From the NCBI RefSeq assembly GCF_001424305.1, contig NZ_LMPD01000002.1:781-43667 (forward strand): a DNA stretch of 42,887 bases. Direction: 5' to 3'. The notes beneath the pieces are model-generated. The model did not search any database. It saw only the letters and a list, made by a program, of their open reading frames with translations, and had not been told where the DNA came from. Made by a program: the position numbers and the translations under genes. This document shows, piece by piece, positions 9,803-19,900 of this stretch; within the stretch, counting starts at the first letter, position 1; every line of letters begins with the position of its first letter. This DNA comes from Pedobacter sp. Leaf176. GTDB lineage: Bacteria > Bacteroidota > Bacteroidia > Sphingobacteriales > Sphingobacteriaceae.

Positions 9803-11227
9803 TTATACAGCTAAGAGTAATGGAAAAATTTCTTCCAGTGAGGTTTTACCTTCCGAAAAAAGCATAAAAACATTTTCGGAAAGGGTTTTAATGTTACGTG
9901 ATTTGAGCAACGGTTCTACCGACATATTTCCCTGTTTAATTTCATGCGCCAAATCGGCATCTACGGGTATCACTTCGTATACCGCTTTTCGTCCCTTATA
10001 TCCGGTAAAATAACATTCCGGGCAACCTGAAGGTAAAAACTGCGTTTCCAAAACCACCGGTGCCTTAAACTGCCTTGGATATCCGGAACCGTCGAAATCA
10101 GCCTTTTTCTTGCATGCCGGGCATAGTAAACGAACCAAACGCTGGGCAATTGTCGTGTTTAAAGTATTGGCAACTAAAAAACCGGGTATGCCCATGTCAA
10201 TTAACCTGGAAACCGTTCCCCAGGCGGAGTTGGTATGGATGGTAGAAAGCACCAAGTGACCGGTCAGCGCCGCCCGGATGGCCATATTAGCTGTTTCAGG
10301 GTCACGGATTTCCCCCACCATTATCACGTCAGGATCCTGCCTTAAAAAGGTGCGCAGCGCCGAAGCAAAACCCAACCCGATGCTTTCTTTTAGCTGTACC
10401 TGGTTAATGCCTTCAAGTGTATATTCAATCGGGTCTTCGATTGTTAATATGTTTCGGGTTGTTTTATTCAATAGCTTTAGCGTGGCATAAAGGGTTGTTG
10501 TTTTTCCTGAACCCGTTGGCCCGCTAATCAGGATAATGCCGTTTGGCCTTTGCACGCCTTGCATATAATTAAACATGTCCTCCTGGGACAAGCCAAGGGT
10601 ACTGAGTTCGATGTCTGTACTGCTGTTGCTGAGTAAGCGAAGCACTATCTTTTCGCCATGCAAAGTGGGCAACACCGACACCCGGATATCAAATGCGCCC
10701 TGCGAAGGGGAACGGAACTGTATCCGGCCATCCTGTGGCAAGCGCTTCTCAGCAATATCCAGGCTGGCCATGATTTTAATCTTGTTAACTAAAGCCGGAT
10801 AATCTTCTTTCGCTACCCGGTAACGCTCAATCATCATCCCATCGATGCGGATGCGAACCCTGGAATTCTTTTCAAAAGTTTCGATATGAATATCACTACT
10901 TTTCAGCCTGCGGGCTTCTTCTATCAGGGTATTTAAAAAATCCTCCCCGGCAGAAATCGAGGCCATGCCATCACCGGATGAAGCTGCCCCGGAAGAATGG
11001 CTCAGGTAATGTGTAGAGAGCAGGCGGCTGATTTCTTCCTTCTCCAAAGTATGGAGCGCTATTTTTTTATCCAGTACCACTTCGAGTTCTTCCTGTAATT
11101 CGGGCAAGGAAACATCATCGCCACAGTACAAGCCTAGTGTACCATTCTCCTTTCCATTTGGAATAACCCTATACTGCAAAGCCAGTTCAGCGGGTACCTG
11201 GTGTAATATATCTGCCGAAAACTCCAT
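9803..11227 (-). CDS. gspE: Secretion/assembly ATPase GspE/PilB
   Basis: Encodes 474 residues with every GspE landmark: N1-like domain (1-90), Asp box around SSDIHIE (110-116), Walker A GPTGSGKT (236-243), Walker B VIMVGEIRDPE (301-311), His box LVLSTIHTN (325-333), and a zinc-binding tetracysteine (C369, C372, C402, C405). It is slightly shorter than many PilB proteins because the N-terminal region is reduced. It powers pseudopilus extension from the cytoplasmic face and should dock on the GspL-like protein encoded two genes downstream. No second ATPase of the PilT type is present in the window. Confidence 0.96.
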   Translation of the reverse strand: MEFSADILHQVPAELALQYRVIPNGKENGTLGLYCGDDVSLPELQEELEVVLDKKIALHTLEKEEISRLLSTHYLSHSSGAASSGDGMASISAGEDFLNTLIEEARRLKSSDIHIETFEKNSRVRIRIDGMMIERYRVAKEDYPALVNKIKIMASLDIAEKRLPQDGRIQFRSPSQGAFDIRVSVLPTLHGEKIVLRLLSNSSTDIELSTLGLSQEDMFNYMQGVQRPNGIILISGPTGSGKTTTLYATLKLLNKTTRNILTIEDPIEYTLEGINQVQLKESIGLGFASALRTFLRQDPDVIMVGEIRDPETANMAIRAALTGHLVLSTIHTNSAWGTVSRLIDMGIPGFLVANTLNTTIAQRLVRLLCPACKKKADFDGSGYPRQFKAPVVLETQFLPSGCPECYFTGYKGRKAVYEVIPVDADLAHEIKQGNMSVEPLLKSRNIKTLSENVFMLFSEGKTSLEEIFPLLLAV

Positions 11228-11230
11228 ATC

Positions 11231-11752
11231 CTATCCGATAAAATAATTCCGCAATAAATTTTCTGAGCAAATGTTTATACCTGGATGGCCGTAATCCAAA
11301 ATCATTAGCATAAGCAGGCAAATCGCCTGGTAACCCGCAAGCGGTATTTTCAAGCTATTTTGCTTTAAAAAAGCATTCCTGAAAACAGTTACCAAAATCA
11401 CCAATAGTAAACTCCCGACATAAAAAAGCACATAACTCAAAAGCGGCAGGTATATGCTCATCGCCATTAGAAAACATAAATCGCCCAGCCCGAAATAGCC
11501 TTTAAAAATATTCACTCTTTTTCCCTTCTTCAATGAAAAATAAATGCTTAAAGACAAAACCTGCAAGACAACAAAGACTGAATTTTGCATGGTCCTTTCC
11601 ATGGAAATCCTGAAACCAAAATTCAGAAACGTAACCAGTCCGAGGCCGGAAAACAGCAATACAAACAGCCACCAGTGTACTGCCCGGAATTTATAATCTT
11701 CCCATGCAATAATCGCGAGCACCACTAACATCAATCCAAAAATTACTAGCAT
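11231..11752 (-). CDS. Prepilin peptidase, A24 family, short form
   Basis: Encodes 173 residues, almost wholly hydrophobic with about five to six membrane segments. The two catalytic aspartates of the A24A family are visible: D19 in AWEDYKFR and D91 in the GLGD motif (GYFGLGDLCF). The N-terminal cysteine-containing methyltransferase domain of classical PilD/GspO is absent, so only the peptidase half is encoded. It should cleave the class III signal peptides of the pseudopilins encoded at 11754 and 22254-24296. Position directly after the major pseudopilin gene supports the assignment. Confidence 0.9.
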   Translation of the reverse strand: MLVIFGLMLVVLAIIAWEDYKFRAVHWWLFVLLFSGLGLVTFLNFGFRISMERTMQNSVFVVLQVLSLSIYFSLKKGKRVNIFKGYFGLGDLCFLMAMSIYLPLLSYVLFYVGSLLLVILVTVFRNAFLKQNSLKIPLAGYQAICLLMLMILDYGHPGINICSENLLRNYFIG

Positions 11753-11753
11753 T

Positions 11754-12170
11754 TTAATCAGGAGTTACTTCCTTTAAATTCTTATCCTGGTCAATTTGCC
11801 ACACATTATAAACGCCATCGCCGTCAAAATCCGCGACTGCAGTTGCTTTGGCCGAAAACGTATTGTTGCTTGCGCCTGTTACCTCTATTTTATAATTGGC
11901 TTTCCCGTCCTGACCGTCAGATGAAAGTTTCTCCTGGATAAAACCAAGCTCCGCTAAATCATTGCTATAGCGGGAATGTTCGTAGAAGTAACTCTGCTCC
12001 AGTTTCGCCAGGTGTTCGAGCTGAAGTTTAGCCTCTGTTGTTTTGGCCTTGGTAATCAAAGGCATCAGGTTCGGTAATGCCAACAGCACCAGTATCCCGA
12101 TAATCACCAGTACAATCAGGATCTCGGTTAAGGTATAGGCATCAATTTTTTTATTCAGCAGTTTGCTCAT
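11754..12170 (-). CDS. gspG: Major pseudopilin (GspG-like) with calcium-site motif
   Basis: Encodes 138 residues. The N-terminus carries a class III signal: positively charged leader ending IDA, then YTLTEILIVLVIIGILVLLA with glutamate at mature position 5. The residue before the cut is alanine rather than the usual glycine. The mature protein is short, with a long N-terminal helix and a C-terminal DFDGDGVYNVWQID segment resembling the calcium-binding loop of GspG major pseudopilins. It is the first gene of operon B, 96 bp downstream of site B, consistent with highest expression. A type IVa pilin is an alternative, but the calcium-like loop favours GspG. Confidence 0.85.
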   Translation of the reverse strand: MSKLLNKKIDAYTLTEILIVLVIIGILVLLALPNLMPLITKAKTTEAKLQLEHLAKLEQSYFYEHSRYSNDLAELGFIQEKLSSDGQDGKANYKIEVTGASNNTFSAKATAVADFDGDGVYNVWQIDQDKNLKEVTPD

Positions 12171-12265
12171 GGCACAAAATCTTTAGGGTAAACCGGCAAA
12201 AACAATCGTTCACCCGCTTAATTCAGCTAAAGCTGCCAAATAATCAAAAAAGAAAGAAATCTATT

Positions 12266-12317
12266 TGACGAACGATCGTTTTCGCATGACGATCGATCGT
12301 TTTCACGTGACGAACGA
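12266..12317 (-). promoter_or_regulatory. Site B: three LytTR-like boxes at 21-bp spacing
   Basis: Boxes begin at 12266 (TGACGAACGA), 12287 (TGACGATCGA) and 12308 (TGACGAACGA). The array precedes the pseudopilin/secretin operon by 96 bp. On the gene strand the box nearest the gene is followed at once by AAATAGATT, shared with sites C and D. Confidence 0.85.
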
Positions 12318-12363
12318 AAAATAGTGATTTATAAAAAACAACTTAAAGAATAAGTTGAGATGC

Positions 12364-12507
12364 TCATGTTAAAGCCATTTTTTTCTCAAGGAAACGTATG
12401 CCATCATTCCCGTTTAGGTATTCATTACAGATCTTCATCTTGAATTCCATATTATACCGGCTCTGCCATTTACTCTTGCATATTTTTTGAATATCTCTCC
12501 ATATTGT
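12364..12507 (-). pseudogene. Fragment of transposase OrfA (IS3-like helix-turn-helix)
   Basis: A 47-codon stretch without a start codon reads SRYNMEFKMKICNEYLNG, then NDGIRFLEKKMALT and a stop. This resembles the N-terminal helix-turn-helix of IS3-type OrfA proteins (pattern RYSxEFKLKVVxEYLNG). The rest of the element is missing on both sides. It lies directly upstream of site B, within debris that also holds a broken XRE gene. Confidence 0.5.
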
Positions 12508-12560
12508 TTACAATTAGGTAAACTTATTTCAGGACGAGACATTAGGCTTTGCCCAATTCT

Positions 12561-12583
12561 GGCGCGAGCGTCCCGCTTGTGAC
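12561..12583. repeat. REP-like palindrome
   Basis: The stretch GGCGCGAGCGTCCCGCTTGT followed by GAC is an imperfect palindrome belonging to the same family as the elements at 42191, 42257, 42354 (inverted) and 42877 near the right edge. Confidence 0.6.
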
Positions 12584-12669
12584 TAATTTTATCCGTTCAG
12601 ATTACGCTCCGCTCAACTCGAATCACTTAAGACTACGGACAGATGGGCTAATTATGTAACTTAAATATT

Positions 12670-12692
12670 GGTCTTAGCGAGACGCTAAGACC
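12670..12692. repeat. Perfect 10-bp inverted repeat
   Basis: Arms GGTCTTAGCG and CGCTAAGACC surround a three-base AGA loop and are followed by seven G residues. It marks the left boundary of the truncated XRE gene, so it may be the end of an inserted element or an old junction. Confidence 0.6.
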
Positions 12693-12700
12693 AGGGGGGG

Positions 12701-13020
12701 CAGCTGAAATGGTCACAGGATGACCTTGCTAAAAAGATCGGCACATCTGCGCCAATTATCGGAAGATATGAACGCGGGGAGATTACCCCATCTATTGATG
12801 TGGCCGCCAAGATCGCAGATGCCCTGAGCGTTACCGTAGATTACCTGATCGGGCATTCCGATCATATCATCATGGATAAAGGCTTAGTCCGCAGAATGGA
12901 AGATATTGAAGCCCTGCCCAGCGAAGAAAAGGACAAGGTATATATTACCTGATCGATATGGCACTGGCCTATAACAAAACAAAAAAGCCTTTGCCCTTTA
13001 AATGCCTGCCATTGCAGTAA
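12701..13020 (+). pseudogene. Truncated, frameshifted XRE-family HTH regulator
   Basis: From 12701 the plus strand reads LKWSQDDLAKKIGTSAPIIG and RYERGEITPSIDVAAKIADAL, a standard HTH_3 DNA-binding domain, followed by VTVDYLIGHSD and a linker. The N-terminal first helix and start codon are missing; the sequence begins abruptly after a hairpin and a G run. The frame closes at 12950-12952, but a shifted frame continues YLIDMALAYNKTKK, the usual C-terminus of this small Bacteroidetes family, to a stop at 13018-13020. Thus the gene is both 5'-truncated and frameshifted by an apparent two-base insertion in TATAT. It is the only plus-strand coding relic in the left 37 kb. Confidence 0.78.
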
Positions 13021-13043
13021 AACCCTAAGTTGCGCAGGGTTTT
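13019..13043 (+). terminator. Rho-independent terminator after the XRE relic
   Basis: AAAACCCT (13019-13026) pairs with AGGGTTTT (13036-13043) around a nine-base loop and runs into a T-rich stretch. It would have ended transcription of the XRE gene. Confidence 0.6.
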
Positions 13044-13141
13044 CTTCCTTCGGCCGAAGCGAAGGCAAGCAAGTTTTTCTAGACAGACCTGCCGAAGGCG
13101 GGATGTACGTACAAAAACACAACTTGCAGACACTAAACAAT

Positions 13142-13173
13142 AATAGGCTGCATATACGTTTATGCAGCCTATT
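13142..13173 (-). terminator. Likely terminator of the operon C transcript
   Basis: A perfect 13-bp stem (AATAGGCTGCATA with its complement) and six-base loop lies about 48 bp beyond the stop codon of the small membrane protein gene. On the minus strand it is followed by a moderately T-rich ATTGTTTAG rather than a clean T tract. Confidence 0.6.
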
Positions 13174-13221
13174 GACTAATTAGCAAACTTGGCCATGCCA
13201 ATATGCCGTTTACCATTTTAA

Positions 13222-13497
13222 TTATTTCCTCCTAATCCTTTGTATTCCACGAGTCACTAAGTAAAAAAATGCTCCCCAAGACATCCCATTCAAAATGAGG
13301 ATCAGAAAGGACTGTTTTCCTGTTGTACCACCTTGATCATAATTAAATGGATAACGCATAAAAAAGCCAAGGACTTTAGTATATAAACTCGATTCCGAAG
13401 GACCAAATGAAAACATAAAAAAGCTAGAGGCAATTATCACAATTAAAAACAAAACCGTGAATGCTACTATAAATATTATTAGATACTTGAAATTCAT
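13222..13497 (-). CDS. Small two-helix membrane protein, candidate immunity protein
   Basis: Encodes 91 residues: a hydrophobic N-terminal helix (about 5-30, YLIIFIVAFTVLFLIVIIAS), a 30-residue loop, a second helix (about 62-83) and a basic tail RGIQRIRRK. I recognise no family. It begins one base after the stop codon of the RHS/lipase-like gene and is followed by a terminator, so it belongs to the same transcript. Small membrane proteins in this position are the usual form of immunity proteins for membrane- or periplasm-acting RHS effectors, and a lipase-like effector would act there. The immunity role is inference from context only. Confidence 0.75.
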   Translation of the reverse strand: MNFKYLIIFIVAFTVLFLIVIIASSFFMFSFGPSESSLYTKVLGFFMRYPFNYDQGGTTGKQSFLILILNGMSWGAFFYLVTRGIQRIRRK

Positions 13498-13498
13498 A

Positions 13499-16400
13499 TT
13501 AATTTTTTACCCCTTTATCCTTTAACCATTGAACGATTGTGTCAATTAATTTGTTTGCAGCAGCCCCTGGCCTTGCTGCATCAAAATGATGAGCATTATC
13601 ACCACTCCCAACTGGACTTGGTGAACCTTGTAACCCTCCTTTGATAAAATCATAAACATCTTGCGGATTACTTAAAGCATCTCCTTTTAAATCATATCGC
13701 AAGATATTTTTAATATTCTTGTTACCGGAAAGTTCCTTGTATAAATCAGAATTGTCACCAATTGGGCTGCCAATCAATATAAGATTGTCAATTACCTGCC
13801 CAGAATTAGCTAATTTCAGTGCTACTTGAGCTTGTAATACACTGCCATAAGAATAACCAGCAAGATTAAACTGCTCTCCCTCCTTTAATGGACTCTTTTT
13901 TATATCTTCTTGGTAAGCAGCTACCGTTTTATTAATGGTTTCGTTTTGGACAGGCCTAGTTTCTCCAGTTGAACCAACAAATCTTCCTCCACCAACACTA
14001 GCCATAACATTTTCGTAACCAGAATTTCTATATTTTGCTGTAAAGGCAACATCTCCCGCTTTTCCATTAGACATATTAACCCTACGGAAATCATTTATGC
14101 CGTGACTATTAAATGAATTCCTCCACCTTTCGATATAATTCCATCCATCTTGGTCATTATTTGCTCCCCCAACAAAATAAACTCTTTTTCCATCAGGGTC
14201 AACAGCAACTGTTGGTCTGTTTAGAACATAAGTATACGGACTGTGCCTTTCATACTTCTCTGCTTCCTTATCCACCACATTCCACCTTCCAATAACCGGG
14301 TCATAAAACCTAGCGCCGTAATCATATTGTTCGCCTAACTCATCCTGTACTTCCTTGCCATTATACAAATATTTATTATCCGTATTTACAGGCGAAACTG
14401 ACCTTCTTTTACCAAAAGCATAATAGTCATCCGACTGTAGCCTTCTTACTCCTCCGCCATAAATATCGAAAGTATAACGCACATTTCCTAGATGGTCACT
14501 TAAATTATATCTGTATGTATAAGTACCGCCATTGTTCTGCGCCAACCCTTCCTCGGTATGGATAACATCAATCGTATTGCCATTATATTCTATTCCGTTA
14601 ATGTAATTTCGGATGCTGCCATTACTGTTTTTAGCCAGTTTTTTTCCAGTTGCATCATAAGTATAACTTAAACTTGTTCCGGGCTTATTTGCTGTTACCG
14701 GCAGGTTTAGGTAATTGTAGGTTAAACTCATACCGTTTCTACCATCGGTCGTTGCGTTGCCATTTGCATCGTAACCATAGGTATTGGTAACCATTTCTGC
14801 ATAATGCAACTGGTTGCCAAAGTAATGGTAAAAGTTCGCAGTCCCTCCATCTCGGGCAAGGGTTTTAATGTTACCCATTTCATCGTAGGTAAGTACTTCA
14901 CTCATACTGCTGCTCACCCCGCTTTTCAACCGGTTCAGCTTATCATAATTATAGGTATAAACATTTGGAAAACTATTTGCGCTGCCCCAGTGCTGGTTCG
15001 CGATATTACCATTCCACTGTGGGATGCTGCCATCCTGGTAGTTCAGCTGAATACTAAACTCATTGCTTGTGCTGCTTTTCAGCCAGCCACGTTCATTATA
15101 GGCAAAGCCGGTATTTTGCATATCGTTGTGCAACTTCTTGGTTTTCAGCTGCCCGATTTCGTTGTATTCCAGGTGGCTTAAGGTAACTTCGTTCTGGCCG
15201 TTGATGCTTTCAAAGGTAGCCAGTTTCCGGCCGGTATGGTCATATTCATAACGGGTGGCAATGGTCGTGCTCGCGCCATTTGCGCCATGCACCCTGGTGC
15301 TGCTGGTCAGCTCGCCCGAAAAACTGTAAGAGTTGGTGGTAACATCCGTTCCATTCAACTGATGCTCCGATTTGCTCTGTAATACGCGACCCTCCTCATC
15401 ATAATAGTTTACCGTGAGCAGCATGGTACCAGTACCCAACGTGGTTATCTTACTGCCCGTGAGCAAGCCTTTGGTCCGGTTGCCTGAAACCTGCCCTGCA
15501 CCAACGGGTGCACCGAAACTGTTGCCCGGAAAACTGTAATCATCATAATAGCTGATGCTGTGGTAATAGGCAATCGTCTGCGGAAAGGCATTGTTGCTGT
15601 AATCGCCGCCTTGTGGCCGCACTTCCCAGTAACTGCCATGGCTGTTCACCGCCGCCTGTAAAGCTGAACGGGCAGTGCCATCTTGGTATAAACCTGTAAT
15701 TACAGTCCTGCCCAGCGCATCGTATTTGGTAAACAGCCATTGGCCATTGTTCTTCTGTACCTCATCACGGGTAAGCACCACCCGGTCAAGCGGGTTATAA
15801 ACCAGCTCCTCCCAACCTTTTCCGGGAAGCTTTTTTTCAATTAACCTATTTCTGCCATCATAATGGTAGGCATAAATGAATGCATTGAATGCCACATCCC
15901 CTTCATTGAAACTGCTCAGCGCAGCCTGACCATTGTCGTTTACTGCCGGTGGCAGCACATACCTTAAATTACCCAAATCATCGTAAACATAATAAGTACT
16001 TAAGCTTTTACTCGCTGTTTCCCAAACCCGCTTTAAAACGATTCTTCCTTCAATGTCTTTATATTCATCTGTCGTACCGGCCAGGCCATCCCCTGTGGTC
16101 CAGTTCTCATCTTTTGAAGTGGCTTTGTAAAGTTTCCCCGCTAGATAATTGCCATTTGAATAAGCACCGGTAGCACTTACAGTCCAGAGCTTTACTTCGC
16201 TTTGATTGGTGCCATAGTCCAGCTTTACGGTATGGCCATTTGAGATTTGCCAGGCATCTCCGGGAGCGCCTTGTTGTTCCATCCTGTTTAAAGGAGAAGC
16301 TTCGAAAACTGTTTCTGCAAAAGGGCTTGCTGTATTGGTGATGCCGCTTGATGCCGGCTGGCTATTATAAAAAGTATTTTGTCCGCCGCTCAGCGCATTG

Positions 16401-16894
16401 GTGCGATATAGGCCGTTGTTGCCTCCTTCTGAATAAGGCAGGTATTTAAATTTCTCCCGCCCAAAATTATCATAAGCCACAGGCTGGATGATGTCATTTC
16501 CCGAAGGACTGGCCTGTACGTTTACCGTTTGCAAAGGCCTGCCCAGTCCATCGATATATTGTATCACCTGGTTTACCTCGCAGACACTTCTGCCATTGTT
16601 AACATTCGACGCATTTACACCAGCTACCTTAAAAACCGTACTGAGAACATAGTTCTGGTTGGCGCTCGGTGTAAATGTAGCCGCAAAACAATTCGCATAA
16701 CTCGCGCCAGTATATATCCTTAAATTACTGCCTGCCGGGGCATAAAAACCGTCTGTTAGCGTCACACTGCCCGAAGCCTTGATTTCACTTTGTCCGCTGT
16801 AGGTATTTAAAGTAATGTGCTGCTGCGCATTGACACTTATTAATGCGCATACCGAGGCAATAAGTAAAGTTGTTTTTACTAAGATCTTTTTCAT
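13499..16894 (-). CDS. RHS protein with C-terminal lipase-like hydrolase domain
   Basis: Encodes 1131 residues with a signal peptide (MKKILVKTTLLIASVCALIS, ending VNAQ). The DUF6443 motif VIQYIDGLGRPLQTV (about 110-125) is followed by an extended RHS/YD-repeat region. The RHS core ends at ARFYDPVIGRWNVVDKEAEK and a DPDGK junction (about residue 905). The remaining ~220 residues are a variable domain with the alpha/beta-hydrolase nucleophile motif GYSYG (serine about 1015), preceded by a hydrophobic strand and followed by NLILIGSPIG. Candidate Asp (KGD, about 1072) and His (AHH, about 1102-1103) complete a triad. I infer a lipase/esterase-type effector carried in the RHS shell. The gene starts 6 bp after its RHS-like partner and ends 1 bp before a small membrane protein gene. 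Confidence 0.9.
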   Translation of the reverse strand: MKKILVKTTLLIASVCALISVNAQQHITLNTYSGQSEIKASGSVTLTDGFYAPAGSNLRIYTGASYANCFAATFTPSANQNYVLSTVFKVAGVNASNVNNGRSVCEVNQVIQYIDGLGRPLQTVNVQASPSGNDIIQPVAYDNFGREKFKYLPYSEGGNNGLYRTNALSGGQNTFYNSQPASSGITNTASPFAETVFEASPLNRMEQQGAPGDAWQISNGHTVKLDYGTNQSEVKLWTVSATGAYSNGNYLAGKLYKATSKDENWTTGDGLAGTTDEYKDIEGRIVLKRVWETASKSLSTYYVYDDLGNLRYVLPPAVNDNGQAALSSFNEGDVAFNAFIYAYHYDGRNRLIEKKLPGKGWEELVYNPLDRVVLTRDEVQKNNGQWLFTKYDALGRTVITGLYQDGTARSALQAAVNSHGSYWEVRPQGGDYSNNAFPQTIAYYHSISYYDDYSFPGNSFGAPVGAGQVSGNRTKGLLTGSKITTLGTGTMLLTVNYYDEEGRVLQSKSEHQLNGTDVTTNSYSFSGELTSSTRVHGANGASTTIATRYEYDHTGRKLATFESINGQNEVTLSHLEYNEIGQLKTKKLHNDMQNTGFAYNERGWLKSSTSNEFSIQLNYQDGSIPQWNGNIANQHWGSANSFPNVYTYNYDKLNRLKSGVSSSMSEVLTYDEMGNIKTLARDGGTANFYHYFGNQLHYAEMVTNTYGYDANGNATTDGRNGMSLTYNYLNLPVTANKPGTSLSYTYDATGKKLAKNSNGSIRNYINGIEYNGNTIDVIHTEEGLAQNNGGTYTYRYNLSDHLGNVRYTFDIYGGGVRRLQSDDYYAFGKRRSVSPVNTDNKYLYNGKEVQDELGEQYDYGARFYDPVIGRWNVVDKEAEKYERHSPYTYVLNRPTVAVDPDGKRVYFVGGANNDQDGWNYIERWRNSFNSHGINDFRRVNMSNGKAGDVAFTAKYRNSGYENVMASVGGGRFVGSTGETRPVQNETINKTVAAYQEDIKKSPLKEGEQFNLAGYSYGSVLQAQVALKLANSGQVIDNLILIGSPIGDNSDLYKELSGNKNIKNILRYDLKGDALSNPQDVYDFIKGGLQGSPSPVGSGDNAHHFDAARPGAAANKLIDTIVQWLKDKGVKN

Positions 16895-16900
16895 GAGGCG

Positions 16901-19900
16901 TTAGTTCTTATAGTGGTAGTTATTGCTTTTAACAATGTTCTGGTTCTGATCTTTTACATATTGTAATCTGCCAAAAGCATCATACTCATAATAAGTCGTC
17001 ATGCCTTTTGCATCCGTCTGAGAAGTCATCCCAACCAATGGCTTATAGGTGTAACTGGTGATAAAAGCGTTCGGCAGGTTTGCTTTAAGTGGCGCTAAGA
17101 AAGCATCAACCGCGGCCTTGTCCGGATTCAGCTGGTTACCAAAATTTTCAATGGCACTTACCCCTAAAATACCTTCTATAGTTGCATAATCGGCGTTCTT
17201 TATCTCGGCAACAGGATAATGTTTGTTATAGCTGTAAAGATATGATCTGTGGGGAAATGCATTGGCGCTTAGTTGAAGAACGTTACCTTTATCATCATAT
17301 CTAAAAATGTTGGTCTTATGAACATATCGACTATCTTTAAGAAAACTGGCCGGATTGGAAACGGAAGGCAATGTTCCATTAGGTGCATTTGAGAACTTAA
17401 AATCTGGTAAATTGATTTTTTTATCTGTTTCCAGACTATATAGATTATCTATCAAACCCTTTCCACCTAATTTATATTCTACAATTTCACCAGAAAGGAT
17501 ACTGAATTGATTTTCAGCATTAATTTCATAGGAAACACGCTCTATTGGTAGAGTAACTAAATTATTAGCCTTCATATCGTCGATAAAATTTCCTACAGAA
17601 GGATAATCATGTGCATACGTGAATATCTTTCCCGAACTATTTCCATTGCTTGATGTTGAAACCGTACGACTTAACTGAGCATGAATCGGATTATCATAAT
17701 AATTTAATGTAGAGTTAAGGATTGGTGAAGAGCAGTTTTCGAAAAGTTCTTCCGTATTATTTTGAAGATATACCCAAGATGAGATCAACTTGAATGATTG
17801 TATAATAAATCTGGCGGGATAAACTCTTGAACCTCCCGCACTATTTAATACATATTCAGGTCTGTCAACGATAATATTTAAACCTAATGCATGATATTCA
17901 TTCGGTTTAATTGGTAGTGTATAGTGTGCCCCACTTTCCTGATAGTTTTGATAAATATCTGGTGGTGTATAATTAAAATTATAATTGTTGGTTAGTCTCT
18001 TAATTAAACAGTAGCTTCCGGGTATTTTTTTAAATGTTTCTGATTTCAAAAGATAACCACTCATCCATTCATAACTTGTGGGCGGTGTAAATGGATAACC
18101 ATTATAGGGCTTTAAGTCATAAGCAAAAGAATATGTATTGTTTGTGTACCCATTGTTATCAGGGCCTTCAGTATATTTTTGCACTTCTGTATATATTGTA
18201 TTGTTAAATTGTAAGCCGGTTAAAGGCAGTTTACTCTTGGATGTTTGCAAATAATAGCTACATGTGGTCTCATCAAGCAATGATGTATTATCTGAATTGA
18301 TTGTATAGCTGTGTTTATTATAGATGTAACGGTATAGCGGTTTATTAAAAACCTTACCACTTGAATATGCAGCGTTAGCACTCTGATTATAGGTGTATCT
18401 GCTTATATGAGCAGGTTGAATGGATAAAGCATCATAATCTTTTATAGTTTTAATCCGCAAACCACCCGCGTTTACGTTCATAACTACAGGATTTGCACCT
18501 ACGGTTTCTGTCCAAAAAATCCTGAAATTTCCCTCCTCAAAGTTCCCGGACTGGTAAAGATCTATTGCATAGTTACCCGGAGATAGAGTAATATATTCTG
18601 GTGTTGATCCTGTGCCTGAAAATGCACGGCTATACTGATTATTTCCGTTATGTAATAAAACCGAAAACTGAGGATCGTATGTTCCATCAGTACAATTATA
18701 AGTTACATAAATACTGTTGGGATTAACATTCAATGGAATTGTAAAATTAACTGTGCGCGAAACCGGTTGTGGCGAGTATTCTTCAAAATATATACCACTT
18801 CCATTCTGTACTGTCGAAGTTCCTGTTGCCACGGTATCCAGATATTGGTTCAATTCATGTTCAAAAACAGTTGTTCCACCTGTAGGATAGGTAATTTTTT
18901 CCAATATACCTTTTCTAGTATTTTCCAAAGAGGGGCTTTTATCACCTCCAATTGTAAATCCAAATTCTTGGTCAGCAGGAAAAGTTGAACCGGTTCCATT
19001 GTAATAGCCCCAATGATCTGACTGGGTCGAAAATCGATTAGGAAAACCAGCATTACCCCCAAAATAATCAAAGCTATAATCACCTTTAGGCTGCTCTTTT
19101 ATTTTTTTTAGCTGTAACCTAACACTTAATGGATCTATCTGTGTATTACAATCATAGCTATCGAGGCCAAAATATCCATGAATAAGCTCTATGGTATTAG
19201 ACACTCCATTTATGTAAACCTCTAACTGTTTCAAGGCATAGGTACCAGGCATGTCTAGACGTTGGCAATCTGAATAAACAAATTTAATCCGATGTCCTTT
19301 ATTTGAGGTTATTTCATTGATAAACTTTCCGGTGATCTGTGTAGTGGTTTCAGTTCGGGACTCACCCTCAATACCTACACAATTCTGTTGTCCGGGCAAA
19401 GTCCTATATCTGGTATAAGATGGAACATTAGCATAAGAATAGTTTTGAGTTATATATGAAATGTTTATTACTTCATTAAGTGGCGTGGTAATATTAGTAA
19501 GATGATAGCTAACCGAAAGGCTTGAAGTTGATCCTGACCCCATTTCCTGATGATTAGAATAATTTGTTGAAGAAGTATATATATTCTCCGGTTCTTCATA
19601 AAGATAAACCACACCCTTTTCATCCTTTATTCTATACCCAGTAGAGGTCTTTTCGATTAACAATCCATTATGTGGCATAGGGCGGGCAGTTCCATTCTGG
19701 GTAAAAAAAAACTTGCCAGCCCGATCAAACATTGAATAATAAAAAATATCAGGTTGAAGATCTGATTTTTGCCCTTGTGATGTACTAGCTCCATGATTTA
19801 TTGGATTGCCCATCAAGGACATCATTTGGGTGTAATCTGCATTTTCTTCATAAACACCAGTACCTGTTAAGATCTTTTGTGGATTCATTTCCCTGTTTTG

